Source of the DNA: Chlorobiota bacterium
Lineage (GTDB): Bacteria > Bacteroidota > Bacteroidia > Bacteroidales > Marinilabiliaceae
Assembly (NCBI GenBank): GCA_013153405.1
Contig: JAADEM010000071.1
Location: 18,327 to 82,326, forward strand
DNA length: 64,000 nt
Reading direction: 5' to 3'
In this document: in pieces, positions 44,393 to 54,664 of the stretch
Numbering within the stretch: position 1 is the first letter of the stretch
Layout: each line of letters starts with the position of its first letter
Program-made: the position numbers and the translations under genes
Notes under the pieces: model-generated
Seen by the model: the letters and a program-made list of their open reading frames with translations, nothing else
Database searches by the model: none
What the model was told of the DNA's origin: nothing

Positions 44393-45442
44393 ATGACACG
44401 AAAAGAACAGAACATATCACAGTCCGACTTTTACGAAAAGGCAGGCAAATTGCTGTCGGGAGAGATGAAAGAAAAAGAAGCCGAACAATTCGTTAATAAC
44501 CAGGATGAACAAAATCTGGACGAACTGGAAAAACTGAAAAAACTTTGGAAACTTTCAGAAACTATAAAACTATACCAATCTATAGATGTAACCCGAGCTG
44601 CCTCTAAAATAGAAAGAAAGCTGAATGATAATAATAAAAGAATATTACTCTTCTTTGAAAAAGTTGCAGCCATTCTTTTCTTACCACTTTTAATAACATC
44701 CATCATTTATTTTAACATCAACCGACCGGTGAATTATGAATCAACATTTAATGAAATTGACAATTCATTCGGCACAGTATCGAAACTAATATTACCTGAT
44801 GGAACCAAAGTATGGCTTAATTCAGGAAGCCACTTTAAATATCCTTTAATTTTTAAACGAAAAATGAGAAAGGTGTTCCTTTCGGGTGAAGCATATTTTG
44901 AAGTTGCAAAAGACAAAAAAAGGCCATTTATTGTTCAAACCGATGACATCGATGTAATGGCAACCGGAACAAAATTTGATGTCCTGGCATATGATAATGA
45001 CAATTTAACTGAGGCAACATTAGTTGAAGGAACGATTTATATTGCTAAAGACAACGGTGATAATAAAAAACCAACTCCTATCGCATGTGTAAAACCGGGG
45101 CAAAAAGCTACGTTACATAAAGACAGAAAAAAACTTACCGTTCAGAAAACAAATATCGACAAAACCATATCCTGGATAGACGGAAAGCTGATTTTTATTA
45201 ATGACCCGATGAATGAAGTTATAAAAAAGTTGAGCAGATGGTTCAACGCTGATATTATACTGGTTGATAATGAGCTAACTTCATACAGGTATACTGCCAC
45301 ATTTACTGAAGAAACACTACCTCAGATCCTGGATTTACTAAAGAGATCTGCACCGATCGAATACAAAATATACCCAAGAAAAAAGAATAACGACAATAGT
45401 TATACAAAAGAAAAAATAGAAATAAGACTAAGAAAAAAATAA
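44393..45442 (+). CDS. FecR-family anti-sigma factor
   Basis: A single-pass membrane protein that holds the ECF factor inactive and passes the SusC occupancy signal inward. The 349-residue protein has an N-terminal cytoplasmic region (1-80), a transmembrane helix (about 84-106), a FecR domain (about 115-235, LPDGTKVWLNSGSHFKYP, VEGTIYIAKD) and a C-terminal DUF4974-type domain (about 265-345) that should contact the STN domain of SusC. It is placed between sigma factor and susC, the usual order for an ECF-controlled polysaccharide locus. Confidence 0.9.
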   Translation: MTRKEQNISQSDFYEKAGKLLSGEMKEKEAEQFVNNQDEQNLDELEKLKKLWKLSETIKLYQSIDVTRAASKIERKLNDNNKRILLFFEKVAAILFLPLLITSIIYFNINRPVNYESTFNEIDNSFGTVSKLILPDGTKVWLNSGSHFKYPLIFKRKMRKVFLSGEAYFEVAKDKKRPFIVQTDDIDVMATGTKFDVLAYDNDNLTEATLVEGTIYIAKDNGDNKKPTPIACVKPGQKATLHKDRKKLTVQKTNIDKTISWIDGKLIFINDPMNEVIKKLSRWFNADIILVDNELTSYRYTATFTEETLPQILDLLKRSAPIEYKIYPRKKNNDNSYTKEKIEIRLRKK

Positions 45443-45486
45443 ATCCTCTAAATTAACTAAAACCAAGTGCCTATGAAATAAACACC

Positions 45487-45604
45487 AAAACCTCAAAAAC
45501 ACAAAAAAGGCAGAAAAGTGGTGGCACACTTCCCTGCCGAGTTTTTACTCAATAATCATTAATTATTGAGATTATGGCTTTATTTAATAAAAACCTCAAA
45601 AACA
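45487..45604 (+). repeat. 15-bp direct repeats bracketing the susC leader hairpins
   Basis: AAAACCTCAAAAACA occurs at 45487-45501 and again at 45590-45604, ending 10 bp before the susC ATG. Between them are the terminator-like hairpin and the perfect palindrome CTCAATAAT-catta-ATTATTGAG (45548-45570). Confidence 0.65.
45505..45547 (+). terminator. Terminator-like hairpin in the fecR-susC gap
   Basis: GGCAG (45509-45513) with CTGCC (45534-45538) and AAGTG with CACTT form an interrupted stem of 10 bp, preceded by A6 and followed by GAGTTTTTAC. It could end the sigma/FecR transcript or attenuate read-through to susC. Confidence 0.6.
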
Positions 45605-45614
45605 TCACAAAACT

Positions 45615-48600
45615 ATGAAAAAAAATGTATTTCACACAGGAATACTGCTTTTTAAAAGCATCTATTCCTCCAAAACCGGAAAAATTATGCGCATTAGCTT
45701 TTTTCTGTTTTTAATAGGAGCATTAAACATGTTTGCAGTAAGCTCTTATTCACAAAAAACACGACTATCTCTTAAGACCCAAAGTACCGCAGTAAAAGAT
45801 GTACTTAAACAAATAGAGAATGCCAGTGAGTTTTACTTTTTATACAACAACAAGCTAATTGATGTTGAACGAAAAGTAAACCTCAACATTAAGAATGAAA
45901 GAATCGATGACATTCTGAAAGAGCTATTTAACGGTACTGATGTTGACTTTGTAATTATAGACAAGCAGATTGTCCTTACTCCGGGCCGCATTAACAATAT
46001 AGATGCACCTAACATTTCCCGGCAAAAACAACTCTCTGTAAAAGGTAAAGTTACCGATACAAATGGAGATCCAATTCCGGGAGTTAATGTATTTATTAAA
46101 GGTACTACAACCGGAACAATTACAAGTGCTGATGGTACATACTCTTTAACTGTTCCCGATGAATCAACCCTTGTGTTCTCATTTATAGGAATGAAAACCG
46201 TGGAGATTCCTGTAAACGGGAACACCACTATTAACGTTACAATGGAATCAGCAGTAATCGGACTCGATGAAGTAGTAACAATAGGATATGGAACTCAGAA
46301 AAAGAAACTTAGCACAGGTGCTAATTTAAATGTAAAAGGAGATGTTATAACTAAGCTAACTCCGTCTAATTCAATGGAGGCATTACAAGGTATAAGCCCC
46401 GGTGTTTCCATTACACGCAGCAACGGACAACCAGGTTCTACCACAAAAGTATATATCAGAGGTATGGGAACGATAGGAAATGCTTCTCCGTTATATATTG
46501 TAGACGGTGTGACTGTTGGTAATATTGACTACCTGAGTCCTTCCGACATCGAATCCATAGACGTGTTGAAAGACGCTGCTTCAGCAGCAATTTATGGTGC
46601 CCGGGCTGCAAACGGAGTTATACTGGTTACAACGAAAAAAGGAAAAAAAGGAAAATTAAGTGTCAATTTCGACAGTTACTTAGGCTGGCAGAATGTATAT
46701 AAAGATCCTGACATGCTGAATGCCCAGCAATATGCTATGATACAATCAGAAGGAAGAAGTAATGACGGATTGCCTGATTGGGATTATAACACTCTGGTTC
46801 CGGATTGGGATAAGATTCAAAGTGGACAATGGAAAGGAACCAATTGGTTCGATGAAATAAAAAATGAAAATGCCCTGCTACAAAACTATTCTTTGGGGTT
46901 TACAGGAGGCTCAGACCAGTCTGTTTACTCATTTGGTGCTTCTTATTTAGATGATCAGGGTATACTTGGCAAGCAATCGGACTCTAGATACCAAAGGCTT
47001 AATATCAGACTTAACTCCGAACATAAACTATGGACTAAAGATGGAATTGACATAATTAAATTTGGAGAAAACATTGTTTACACAAACAAAAAAAATCCTG
47101 GTATCAGAACAGGTAATATTTACTGGAGCGATATTAGAAACATGCTTGGTACAAGTCCGTTTCTTCCTTTATATGATGAAAACGGAGATTACCACTACGC
47201 AATAGACTGGAACCCGGGACAAGCCAACCCAATCGCATTAATGGAATATACAACCAAATATAACGATAACATAGGAAATAGCTTTGTCGGAGATGCCTAC
47301 ATTGAATTTCAGCCCATAAAGAACCTGATTATCAGATCACAGTATGGTTTCAACGCATGGTTTAACACCTACAGGCACTGGGTTCCTTCGTATAATTTAA
47401 GTAACCAGAGTTACAATCAATTTGATGACATCGATCAATCAATGAGTCAGGGTTATAACTATACATTCACCAATACTGTTAATTATTCATTTAACATTAA
47501 CGATGAACACGACTTCACCTTGTTGGCTGGTACCGAGATGAATAAAACAACAATGTTGCTTAATGTTTCAGGACATAATGAAAATGGAATATTTGAAGAC
47601 TGGAAACATGCATACCTCAATAATTATCCGGTAGTTGATCCTGCTTACACAAGAGTAAACGGTGCAGAATGGGGCGGAGATGCCATTTTATCATATTTTG
47701 GTCGTTTTTCATACAACTATAAAGAAAAATACCTTCTGACATTCGTGTTACGTGCCGATGGTTCATCAAACTTCACAGAAGGAAACCGCTGGGGTGTATT
47801 TCCCTCATTATCCGGAGGTTGGGTGCTCACCAACGAATCATTCCTGGAAGACCAGGCCTGGCTTAGTTATCTGAAAATAAGAGCCAGTTGGGGACAAAAC
47901 GGAAACAAAGATATCGGTGCATTTCAATACGCATCCACAATGTCATACCATAACGGATATTACAACTATGGTGGTGATAAAACAATAATGTTTCTCGGAG
48001 CTTATCCTGCCAGAAAACCTAATCCTGACGTAACTTGGGAAACTTCCGAACAAACAGACATCGGTCTTGATGCCCATTTCCTGAACTCAAGATTACAGTT
48101 TACATTTGACTGGTACAAAAAAGACACCAAAGACTGGTTAGTTAATCCGCCGGTACTGGCAACAACCGGTACAGCATCTGCTTATATCAACGGTGGTAGC
48201 ATAACAAACAAAGGTGTTGAATTTTATCTCGGATGGAAAGACAACCTAGGACCATCATTCAAATACGGAATCAGTGCAACATTAGCCTATAACCACAATG
48301 AGGTTACCGAAATTGAAAATGACGAAAAAATCATCCATGGTCCTGCTAATGTTTTAACACATGGCATGTCTGAGATTTACCGTGCTCAGGAAGGCTATCC
48401 GATTGGTTATTTCTGGGGATTTGAGACTGATGGAGTAATACAGAATCAAGCTGAAGCAGATGCCTATAACAGCAAAATAACATCTGATCCCCGACCCGAT
48501 CCTGTTGTTCCCGGTGATATACGTTTTAAAGATCAAAATGGAGACAACATAATAGATGACAACGATAAAGTTATGCTTGGCAACCCACATCCTAAGTACA

Positions 48601-49073
48601 ATTACGGATTGCAGATATTCATGGAATATAAAGGATTTTATTTAAACATGACAGGCACAGGACAGGCAGGAATGCAAATAGCAAAATCTTATCGTTTCTG
48701 GAACAGCAACTGGGATAACTACACTACTGACATATTAAAAAGATGGCACGGAGAAGGAACATCTGATAAATATCCCAGGGTTACAGCCGGCGCAAACCAG
48801 AATATGTTACAAATGTCAGATTTGTTTATCGAGGATGGTGATTATTTCAGAATCAGTAATCTTACAATTGGATACGATTTAAATAAATTAAGGTCCTGGC
48901 CACTAAAAGAAACCAAACTGTATGTTTCTGCTAAAAACCTTGTAACATTTACAAGCTATTCAGGAATGGATCCCGAAGTTGGTTATGCTCCTAACTCCTG
49001 GTCTTCAGGCGTTGACATTGGTTTATATCCTTTAGCAAGAACATTTCTTGTAGGTTTGTCAATTAAATTTTAA
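45615..49073 (+). CDS. SusC/RagA-family TonB-dependent glycan transporter with STN domain
   Basis: The outer-membrane channel of the SusCD complex, importing oligosaccharides with TonB energy. The 1152-residue protein has an N-terminal signal region (long, about 45 residues), an STN signalling domain (about 50-125, LSLKTQSTAVKDVLKQIEN), a carboxypeptidase-D regulatory-like domain (about 140-220, GKVTDTNGDPIPGVNVFIKG), a plug with the SusC marker (IYGARAANGVILVTTKKGK) and a 22-strand barrel ending FLVGLSIKF. The STN domain fits control by the FecR/ECF pair encoded just before. First gene of the SusCD operon. Confidence 0.95.
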   Translation: MKKNVFHTGILLFKSIYSSKTGKIMRISFFLFLIGALNMFAVSSYSQKTRLSLKTQSTAVKDVLKQIENASEFYFLYNNKLIDVERKVNLNIKNERIDDILKELFNGTDVDFVIIDKQIVLTPGRINNIDAPNISRQKQLSVKGKVTDTNGDPIPGVNVFIKGTTTGTITSADGTYSLTVPDESTLVFSFIGMKTVEIPVNGNTTINVTMESAVIGLDEVVTIGYGTQKKKLSTGANLNVKGDVITKLTPSNSMEALQGISPGVSITRSNGQPGSTTKVYIRGMGTIGNASPLYIVDGVTVGNIDYLSPSDIESIDVLKDAASAAIYGARAANGVILVTTKKGKKGKLSVNFDSYLGWQNVYKDPDMLNAQQYAMIQSEGRSNDGLPDWDYNTLVPDWDKIQSGQWKGTNWFDEIKNENALLQNYSLGFTGGSDQSVYSFGASYLDDQGILGKQSDSRYQRLNIRLNSEHKLWTKDGIDIIKFGENIVYTNKKNPGIRTGNIYWSDIRNMLGTSPFLPLYDENGDYHYAIDWNPGQANPIALMEYTTKYNDNIGNSFVGDAYIEFQPIKNLIIRSQYGFNAWFNTYRHWVPSYNLSNQSYNQFDDIDQSMSQGYNYTFTNTVNYSFNINDEHDFTLLAGTEMNKTTMLLNVSGHNENGIFEDWKHAYLNNYPVVDPAYTRVNGAEWGGDAILSYFGRFSYNYKEKYLLTFVLRADGSSNFTEGNRWGVFPSLSGGWVLTNESFLEDQAWLSYLKIRASWGQNGNKDIGAFQYASTMSYHNGYYNYGGDKTIMFLGAYPARKPNPDVTWETSEQTDIGLDAHFLNSRLQFTFDWYKKDTKDWLVNPPVLATTGTASAYINGGSITNKGVEFYLGWKDNLGPSFKYGISATLAYNHNEVTEIENDEKIIHGPANVLTHGMSEIYRAQEGYPIGYFWGFETDGVIQNQAEADAYNSKITSDPRPDPVVPGDIRFKDQNGDNIIDDNDKVMLGNPHPKYNYGLQIFMEYKGFYLNMTGTGQAGMQIAKSYRFWNSNWDNYTTDILKRWHGEGTSDKYPRVTAGANQNMLQMSDLFIEDGDYFRISNLTIGYDLNKLRSWPLKETKLYVSAKNLVTFTSYSGMDPEVGYAPNSWSSGVDIGLYPLARTFLVGLSIKF

Positions 49074-49092
49074 TTTTTAAAATCCGAAACAA

Positions 49093-50733
49093 ATGAAACA
49101 TATAATTTTTTCTTTAGCATTAGCTGTATTAATCTTTGCATTAAGCAGTTGTGGTGATGATTACCTTGACAGGGAAAATCTGTCACAGCCTAGTACCGAT
49201 AACTTCTACTCAACCCCAAAACTGAATGATCAGGCACTTAATGCTGTTTATACCACATTACGTGCCGGTGGTTGGTGGAGCAGTGAATTAATGATTGCAG
49301 AGTTAATGTCGGATGACAGAATTGGTAGTGGAGGACAAGAAGATATTAACGCGCAAGGATTTGACCAGATTCAACTAACTCAGGAAACTCTTTACGACGG
49401 ACTCTGGTCAGAACCATATGTTGGAATATTCAGGGCTAACATGTTAATTAAAAACTTTGACCGAGCCAAATATGATGACCAGCAACTTCACGACCAGCGC
49501 CTTGGAGAAGCTTATTTCTTACGTGCATATTTATATTTTAAACTAGCAAAATTCTTTGGAACAGTCCCATTAATTATAGATCCTGAAACCCAGGATGTTA
49601 ATTCACCCAAAGCAAGTGTGGACGAATTGTATGGACAGATTGCTTCCGATCTTAAAAAGGCTATCGATATTATGCCATCTGTACCATATTATCAATTTAT
49701 GTCCGGCCATGCAACAAAATGGGCGGCTGAAGCATTAATGGCAAGAGTATGGTTATTTTACACTGGTGTATACAGCAAAAATGAAATGCCTTTGGCTGAA
49801 GGTGGAAGCGTATCAAAATCACAGGTCCAGGATTGGCTTGTTGACCTCATCGAAAATAGTGGACATCAGCTTGCCAGCGACTTCAGAAATATATGGCCAT
49901 ATTCTGCAAATAAGGACTACAAATATGCCGTTGATAACAACTTACAATGGATTGGTGAAGACGAAAGCAACACAGAAACCATCTTCGCTGTAAAATTCAC
50001 TCCACTAGGTGGTTGGGGAAACATCCCAGCTGCAAACTTCACTATAGTTGCTTTTGGCTTCAGAGGCCTGTCCAATTCACCATTCGGTATGGGATGGGGC
50101 TGGGCTGCAGTGAACCCGCAGTTATGGGATAGCTTCGAACCCGGTGATTTACGAAGGGAAGGATCCATAATTTCTCTTGACACAACTATCGAAGGTTCCG
50201 CCTTCCACTATGAACTCGGAGGCTGGGGTTGCTGGTGGGAAACAGGATATTATGGTAAAAAATATGTTCCTGTCTATGGAAAAAATGCTGACGGTCAGTG
50301 GCAAAGCCTGTACTACATGTGGTACGGCGGTGCAGGAAATATTATGTTGAATAGCCATCAGGATATGATTAAAATACGTTTTGCTGATGTATTATTGATG
50401 GCTGCTGAATTAGGCTGTCCTGATGCCCAGACTTATTTTGATATGGTAAGAACACGTGCCGGATTAGCCTCAAAACCGGTTACACTGGATAACATCAAAG
50501 AGGAACGCCGCCACGAACTGGCAGGTGAAGGATTGAGATATTTTGATTTGTTACGATGGGGTGATGTAGCCTCTGCGTTTGCCAAGGTTAAAAACATTCC
50601 TATTTTCAACAACAAAGCTCCTGATACATATGATGGTCCGGACTTCCGCCCGGAAACAAAAGGATTCCTTCCAATACCACCAACACAGATCAGATTATCA
50701 GGTGGTGTTCTTGAACAAAATCCGGGATGGTAA
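49093..50733 (+). CDS. SusD/RagB-family glycan-binding lipoprotein
   Basis: The surface glycan-binding lid of the SusC channel. The 546-residue protein has a lipoprotein signal (Cys20, LSSCGDDYL), the SusD N-terminal motifs (GLWSEPYVGIFRANMLIKNFD, EAYFLRAYLYFKLAKFFGTVPL) with TPR-like helices, and the C-terminal SusD domain (ERRHELAGEGLRYFDLLRWGD, GFLPIPPTQI). It lies 20 bp after susC. A GC-rich hairpin follows it before the enzyme genes. Confidence 0.95.
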   Translation: MKHIIFSLALAVLIFALSSCGDDYLDRENLSQPSTDNFYSTPKLNDQALNAVYTTLRAGGWWSSELMIAELMSDDRIGSGGQEDINAQGFDQIQLTQETLYDGLWSEPYVGIFRANMLIKNFDRAKYDDQQLHDQRLGEAYFLRAYLYFKLAKFFGTVPLIIDPETQDVNSPKASVDELYGQIASDLKKAIDIMPSVPYYQFMSGHATKWAAEALMARVWLFYTGVYSKNEMPLAEGGSVSKSQVQDWLVDLIENSGHQLASDFRNIWPYSANKDYKYAVDNNLQWIGEDESNTETIFAVKFTPLGGWGNIPAANFTIVAFGFRGLSNSPFGMGWGWAAVNPQLWDSFEPGDLRREGSIISLDTTIEGSAFHYELGGWGCWWETGYYGKKYVPVYGKNADGQWQSLYYMWYGGAGNIMLNSHQDMIKIRFADVLLMAAELGCPDAQTYFDMVRTRAGLASKPVTLDNIKEERRHELAGEGLRYFDLLRWGDVASAFAKVKNIPIFNNKAPDTYDGPDFRPETKGFLPIPPTQIRLSGGVLEQNPGW

Positions 50734-50774
50734 AACATCTCTTCATTAGGGATTACCTGATTTTATAAGAAACA

Positions 50775-50809
50775 GCCCCGGCCCGGTAATAACAGTGCCG
50801 GTCCGGGGT
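50775..50809 (+). terminator. GC-rich hairpin between susD and the enzyme genes
   Basis: CCCCGGCCCGGTA and TGCCGGTCCGGGG form an 11- to 13-bp stem, by far the most GC-rich hairpin of the window, followed by TTATTT. It can terminate part of the transcripts or protect the 3' end of the susCD mRNA, giving SusCD excess over enzymes. Confidence 0.7.
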
Positions 50810-50888
50810 TATTTATAAACAACCCAACACATACCGGTTTTTAATTAATATAACCATCATTTTCACCTTTATTGTTTTTTTATTCACC

Positions 50889-53204
50889 ATGAAGCTAAAA
50901 CACCTTTCATTTATCATTTTAACGATTATATACACCGGGCTGTCCGGCTGTAAGCAAACTGCTCATAAAAAATCCGCTCCTCTGTACCTAAACCCTGAGT
51001 TACCTGTTGACCTGCGGGTAAAAGACCTGTTAAGCCGAATGACCATAAAGGAAAAAGCAGGACAAATGTGTCAGTACGTTGCTCTGGAACACTACAAACA
51101 CACAAAAAAGCTGTTCAACGGTAAAGTTCCCAAAAACAGCGACCAGTATGCCTTCTACCCCGATTTAAGTATTCAGGAGATAAAAGATATGGTAGTGAAA
51201 GGTGAAATCGGATCTTTTCTTCATGCAAAAGACCTTAACGAGGTTCATGAGTTGCAACAACTGGCTATGAAATCCCGCTTAAAGATTCCTTTGCTTTTCG
51301 GCATTGATGCAATTCACGGACATGCAGTAGTTGAAGGAACCACCGTTTATCCCACAGAGCTTTCACTGTCATCCACCTGGAACAACAACCTGCTTTACGA
51401 AATTGCAAAAGAAACCGCACAGGAAGTCAGGGCAACAGGAATGCACTGGACTTTCTCACCCAATGTTGAAGTGGCCCGTGACCCAAGATGGGGTCGTACC
51501 GGTGAAACTTTTGGCGAAGATCCATTCCTTGTTTCGCAGCTTGGTGTAGCTTTCACTAAAGGTTATCAGGGAAATTTCGGCAAAGATAATATTCTGGCCT
51601 GTGCCAAACATTTCGTTGGCGGTGGTGAACCTTTTAACGGAACAAATGGTGCTCCTATCGACGTTTCAGAACGTCAATTGAGAGAAATATGGTTTCCACC
51701 TTTTAAAGCACAGGTAGATGCAGGCGTTTATACTTTTATGGCTGCTCACAATGAAGTTTCCGGTATACCCGCACATGCTAACAAATTCCTGCTCACTGAC
51801 ATTCTTAGACATGAATGGAATTTTAAAGGATTTATTGTGTCTGACTGGGATGACATAGAACATTTACACGACATTCACCATATTGCCGCCACCAAAGACG
51901 AAGCCGTTAAACTTGCTGTTAATGCAGGTATTGACATGCATATGCACGGCCCGGGCTTTTTAGTTCCACTTTGCAGAATGGTAAAAACAGGTGAATTATC
52001 CGAAAGTGTTTTAAACCGTGCAGCAGGAAAAATACTCAAAGCTAAATTTATGCTTGGACTATTTGAAAACCCTTATCCTGACAAAACATACGCACGTAAA
52101 GTACTCAGATGTGAAAAACACAGAAAAACAGCATTACAAGCTGCCAGAGAAGCTATTATTCTTTTAAAGAACGACGGGTTGCTGCCTCTTAAAAATAAAA
52201 AGAAAATTATGATAACCGGCCCCAATGCCAATAATGAACGAATAGTTGGTGATTGGGTACTAAAACAGCCCGATGAAAATGTGATAACAGTTTATGAAGG
52301 CATGAAGGATGTTTTCGATAATTGTAGTGTCGATTACATAAACAGTGGTGAAAGCCTGCGTCATCCCGATAATGAAAAACTTAAACTTCCAGTGGCAAAA
52401 GCCTCAGAATATGATGCCGTGATTATTGTTGTCGGCTCAAACTCTTTAAGATATCAGGACCCCGAAAAAACCTGCGGAGAAAATATCGACAGGGCAAACA
52501 TAAATCTGCCCGGAAATCAACTGAAACTCATCAAGGAAATTTACGCAAAAAATAAAAACGTAGTAGTTGTTCTTGTTAATGGCAGACCTCTGGGTGAACC
52601 ATGGATAAAAGAAAACATACCTGCTGTAATCGAAGCTTGGGAACCCGGTGCTTACGGAGGACAAGCAATTGCTGAAGTACTAAAAGGCAAAATAAACCCT
52701 TCCGGCAAACTTACAATCTCAATCCCATACTGTTCAGGTCAGATAAATTATTTCTATAATCACAAGCCCTCGTCATTTTTCCATCCCTATCGGGATATCC
52801 CCTCTGAACCTTTATGGTACTTCGGTTATGGACTTAGCTATACCACATATCGGTATTCAGAACTAAATGTCCCCGAAAATGCATACATAAACGACACTGT
52901 AACCGTATCGGTAAACGTTACTAACACAGGAAATGTAAGCGGAGATGAGATAGCCCAGCTGTACATAAGAGATAATTATTCATCTGCCACCAGACCTGTA
53001 AAGGAACTAAAAGGATACAAAAGAATACATCTGAATCCGGGTGAAACAAAAAAAGTTGAATTTAAGCTTCCCCCCTCTGCTTTTGCTTTCTACGACATTA
53101 ACATGAACTACATTGTTGAACCCGGTGAATTCACCATTATGACGGGTTCGTCTTCGCGGGATGAGGATTTGCTGAAAAAAACATTAATAATGAATAACCG
53201 ATAA
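50889..53204 (+). CDS. Glycoside hydrolase family 3 lipoprotein
   Basis: An exo-acting beta-glycosidase (beta-glucosidase, beta-xylosidase or similar). The 771-residue lipoprotein (Cys21, GLSGCKQ) has a GH3 N-terminal barrel with catalytic nucleophile Asp319 (FKGFIVSDWDDIEHLHD) and the substrate-binding DPRWGRTGETFGEDP at 198-212, a GH3 C-terminal domain, and a fibronectin-III-like domain from about residue 660. The specificity cannot be told from the motifs. It is translationally close to the sulfatase gene, 2 bp downstream. Confidence 0.93.
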   Translation: MKLKHLSFIILTIIYTGLSGCKQTAHKKSAPLYLNPELPVDLRVKDLLSRMTIKEKAGQMCQYVALEHYKHTKKLFNGKVPKNSDQYAFYPDLSIQEIKDMVVKGEIGSFLHAKDLNEVHELQQLAMKSRLKIPLLFGIDAIHGHAVVEGTTVYPTELSLSSTWNNNLLYEIAKETAQEVRATGMHWTFSPNVEVARDPRWGRTGETFGEDPFLVSQLGVAFTKGYQGNFGKDNILACAKHFVGGGEPFNGTNGAPIDVSERQLREIWFPPFKAQVDAGVYTFMAAHNEVSGIPAHANKFLLTDILRHEWNFKGFIVSDWDDIEHLHDIHHIAATKDEAVKLAVNAGIDMHMHGPGFLVPLCRMVKTGELSESVLNRAAGKILKAKFMLGLFENPYPDKTYARKVLRCEKHRKTALQAAREAIILLKNDGLLPLKNKKKIMITGPNANNERIVGDWVLKQPDENVITVYEGMKDVFDNCSVDYINSGESLRHPDNEKLKLPVAKASEYDAVIIVVGSNSLRYQDPEKTCGENIDRANINLPGNQLKLIKEIYAKNKNVVVVLVNGRPLGEPWIKENIPAVIEAWEPGAYGGQAIAEVLKGKINPSGKLTISIPYCSGQINYFYNHKPSSFFHPYRDIPSEPLWYFGYGLSYTTYRYSELNVPENAYINDTVTVSVNVTNTGNVSGDEIAQLYIRDNYSSATRPVKELKGYKRIHLNPGETKKVEFKLPPSAFAFYDINMNYIVEPGEFTIMTGSSSRDEDLLKKTLIMNNR

Positions 53205-53206
53205 TT

Positions 53207-54664
53207 ATGAAAAACCTGTTTGTCATTTATTCTGTCGTAATTATTTTGTTTTTTTCATTTGGCTGCAATAAAGAAAGTAAAAAAGAAAAAAACGTTCAGG
53301 ACCCGAAGCCCAACATTATCTTCATTCTGACCGATGATCAGGGATATGGGGATCTTAGCTGCAACGGCAATCCGGTAGTAAAGACTCCAAATATGGATTA
53401 CATACACGATCATGCCGCACGTTTCGAGGATTTTATGGTCAGCCCTACCTGTGCTCCCACACGGGCAGCTATCTATTCGGGTAAGCATGAATTCAAAACA
53501 GGAGTATATGACACCAGATCTCCACGCAATCACATGGATACAAATATCATCACTCTTGCCGATGTTTTGAAAAAGGCAGGATATGTGACAGGACTGTTCG
53601 GAAAATGGCACCTCGGACTCGATAGCATTCACCGACCCGAAAACAGAGGTTTTGACATTGCACTGACAAGCATTGGAGAACAGGACTACAAAAAACACTT
53701 TGATCCTCCGCTTGCCCGGAACGGAATACCCGAAACACACAAAGGTTACCGAAACAACATTTTATTTGATGAAGCTATAAAATTCATTAAACAAAATAAA
53801 GACAAACGTTTTTTTTGTCACATTCCGACTTTTCTTCCTCATGCTCCCCTTGATGTTCCGCAAAAGTACAGCGACATGTACAACGGCAACAAATTTTTCG
53901 GAATGATAGCAGTACTTGACGAAAATATTGGCCGGCTGTTGAAAACACTGAAAGAACTTCACCTTGAAAAGAACACACTCCTCATATTAATGAGCGATAA
54001 CGGAGCAACTTTCGGAGCCGACATTTACAATGCAGGCATGAGGGGAGTAAAAACCACAGCATGGTACGGGGGAACCCGCACTTTCTCTTTCTGGATGTGG
54101 CCGGGAACAATCGTCCCCGAAGACATAAATGCACAGACTGCACACGTTGATATCCTGCCAACATTAGCTGAGATAGCAGGCTACAAACTACCAGACAGCA
54201 TACTTAACACCTTTGACGGAAGAAGTCTTACCCCACTGCTTGAAAATGCAGACACATCATGGACCGATCGGGTTTTGTTCACCCACGTGGGACGATGGAA
54301 AGAAGGAGCTATTGACGCCCATAAGTACTGTCAGTGTAATGTCAGAAAAGGCAGTTATGTTGCTGTTAGAATTGAATATTGCAACGATCCGCACTGCTGG
54401 GCAGAATGCCCGATATTTAAACGTGTACAGGAAGAAAATAAACCCGGTTACTACTCCAAAAAACATGCAAAGTTTAATTATGCTGTAACCCCGAAAGGCA
54501 AATGGGCTTTATACAATATCAGTAAAGACATATCACAGGAAAAAAACATTGCAGACACTCATCCTGAGATTGTCAAAGAACTTTCAGAGAAATACGAAAA
54601 ATGGTGGAAAAAGATTTACCCTAAAGTAAACGGTAAACAAAAAAATAAAACCTTACAGAAATGA
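53207..54664 (+). CDS. S1-family sulfatase (arylsulfatase type), lipoprotein
   Basis: Removes sulfate esters from the target glycan outside the cytoplasm. The 485-residue protein has a lipoprotein signal (Cys20, FSFGCNK), metal ligands in ILTDDQGYGDLS (Asp43, Asp44) and the formylglycine motif CAPTR with Cys82 (SPTCAPTRAAIYSG), so it needs the anaerobic or aerobic maturase, which is not in this window. The C-terminal part has the DNG motif LLILMSDNGATFG. It overlaps the GH29 gene by 4 bp (ATGA), a strong sign of translational coupling. Confidence 0.93.
   Translation: MKNLFVIYSVVIILFFSFGCNKESKKEKNVQDPKPNIIFILTDDQGYGDLSCNGNPVVKTPNMDYIHDHAARFEDFMVSPTCAPTRAAIYSGKHEFKTGVYDTRSPRNHMDTNIITLADVLKKAGYVTGLFGKWHLGLDSIHRPENRGFDIALTSIGEQDYKKHFDPPLARNGIPETHKGYRNNILFDEAIKFIKQNKDKRFFCHIPTFLPHAPLDVPQKYSDMYNGNKFFGMIAVLDENIGRLLKTLKELHLEKNTLLILMSDNGATFGADIYNAGMRGVKTTAWYGGTRTFSFWMWPGTIVPEDINAQTAHVDILPTLAEIAGYKLPDSILNTFDGRSLTPLLENADTSWTDRVLFTHVGRWKEGAIDAHKYCQCNVRKGSYVAVRIEYCNDPHCWAECPIFKRVQEENKPGYYSKKHAKFNYAVTPKGKWALYNISKDISQEKNIADTHPEIVKELSEKYEKWWKKIYPKVNGKQKNKTLQK

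Noticed and set aside
54213..54488. 91-codon open frame on the + strand
   Set aside because: Out-of-frame shadow of the sulfatase C-terminal part.
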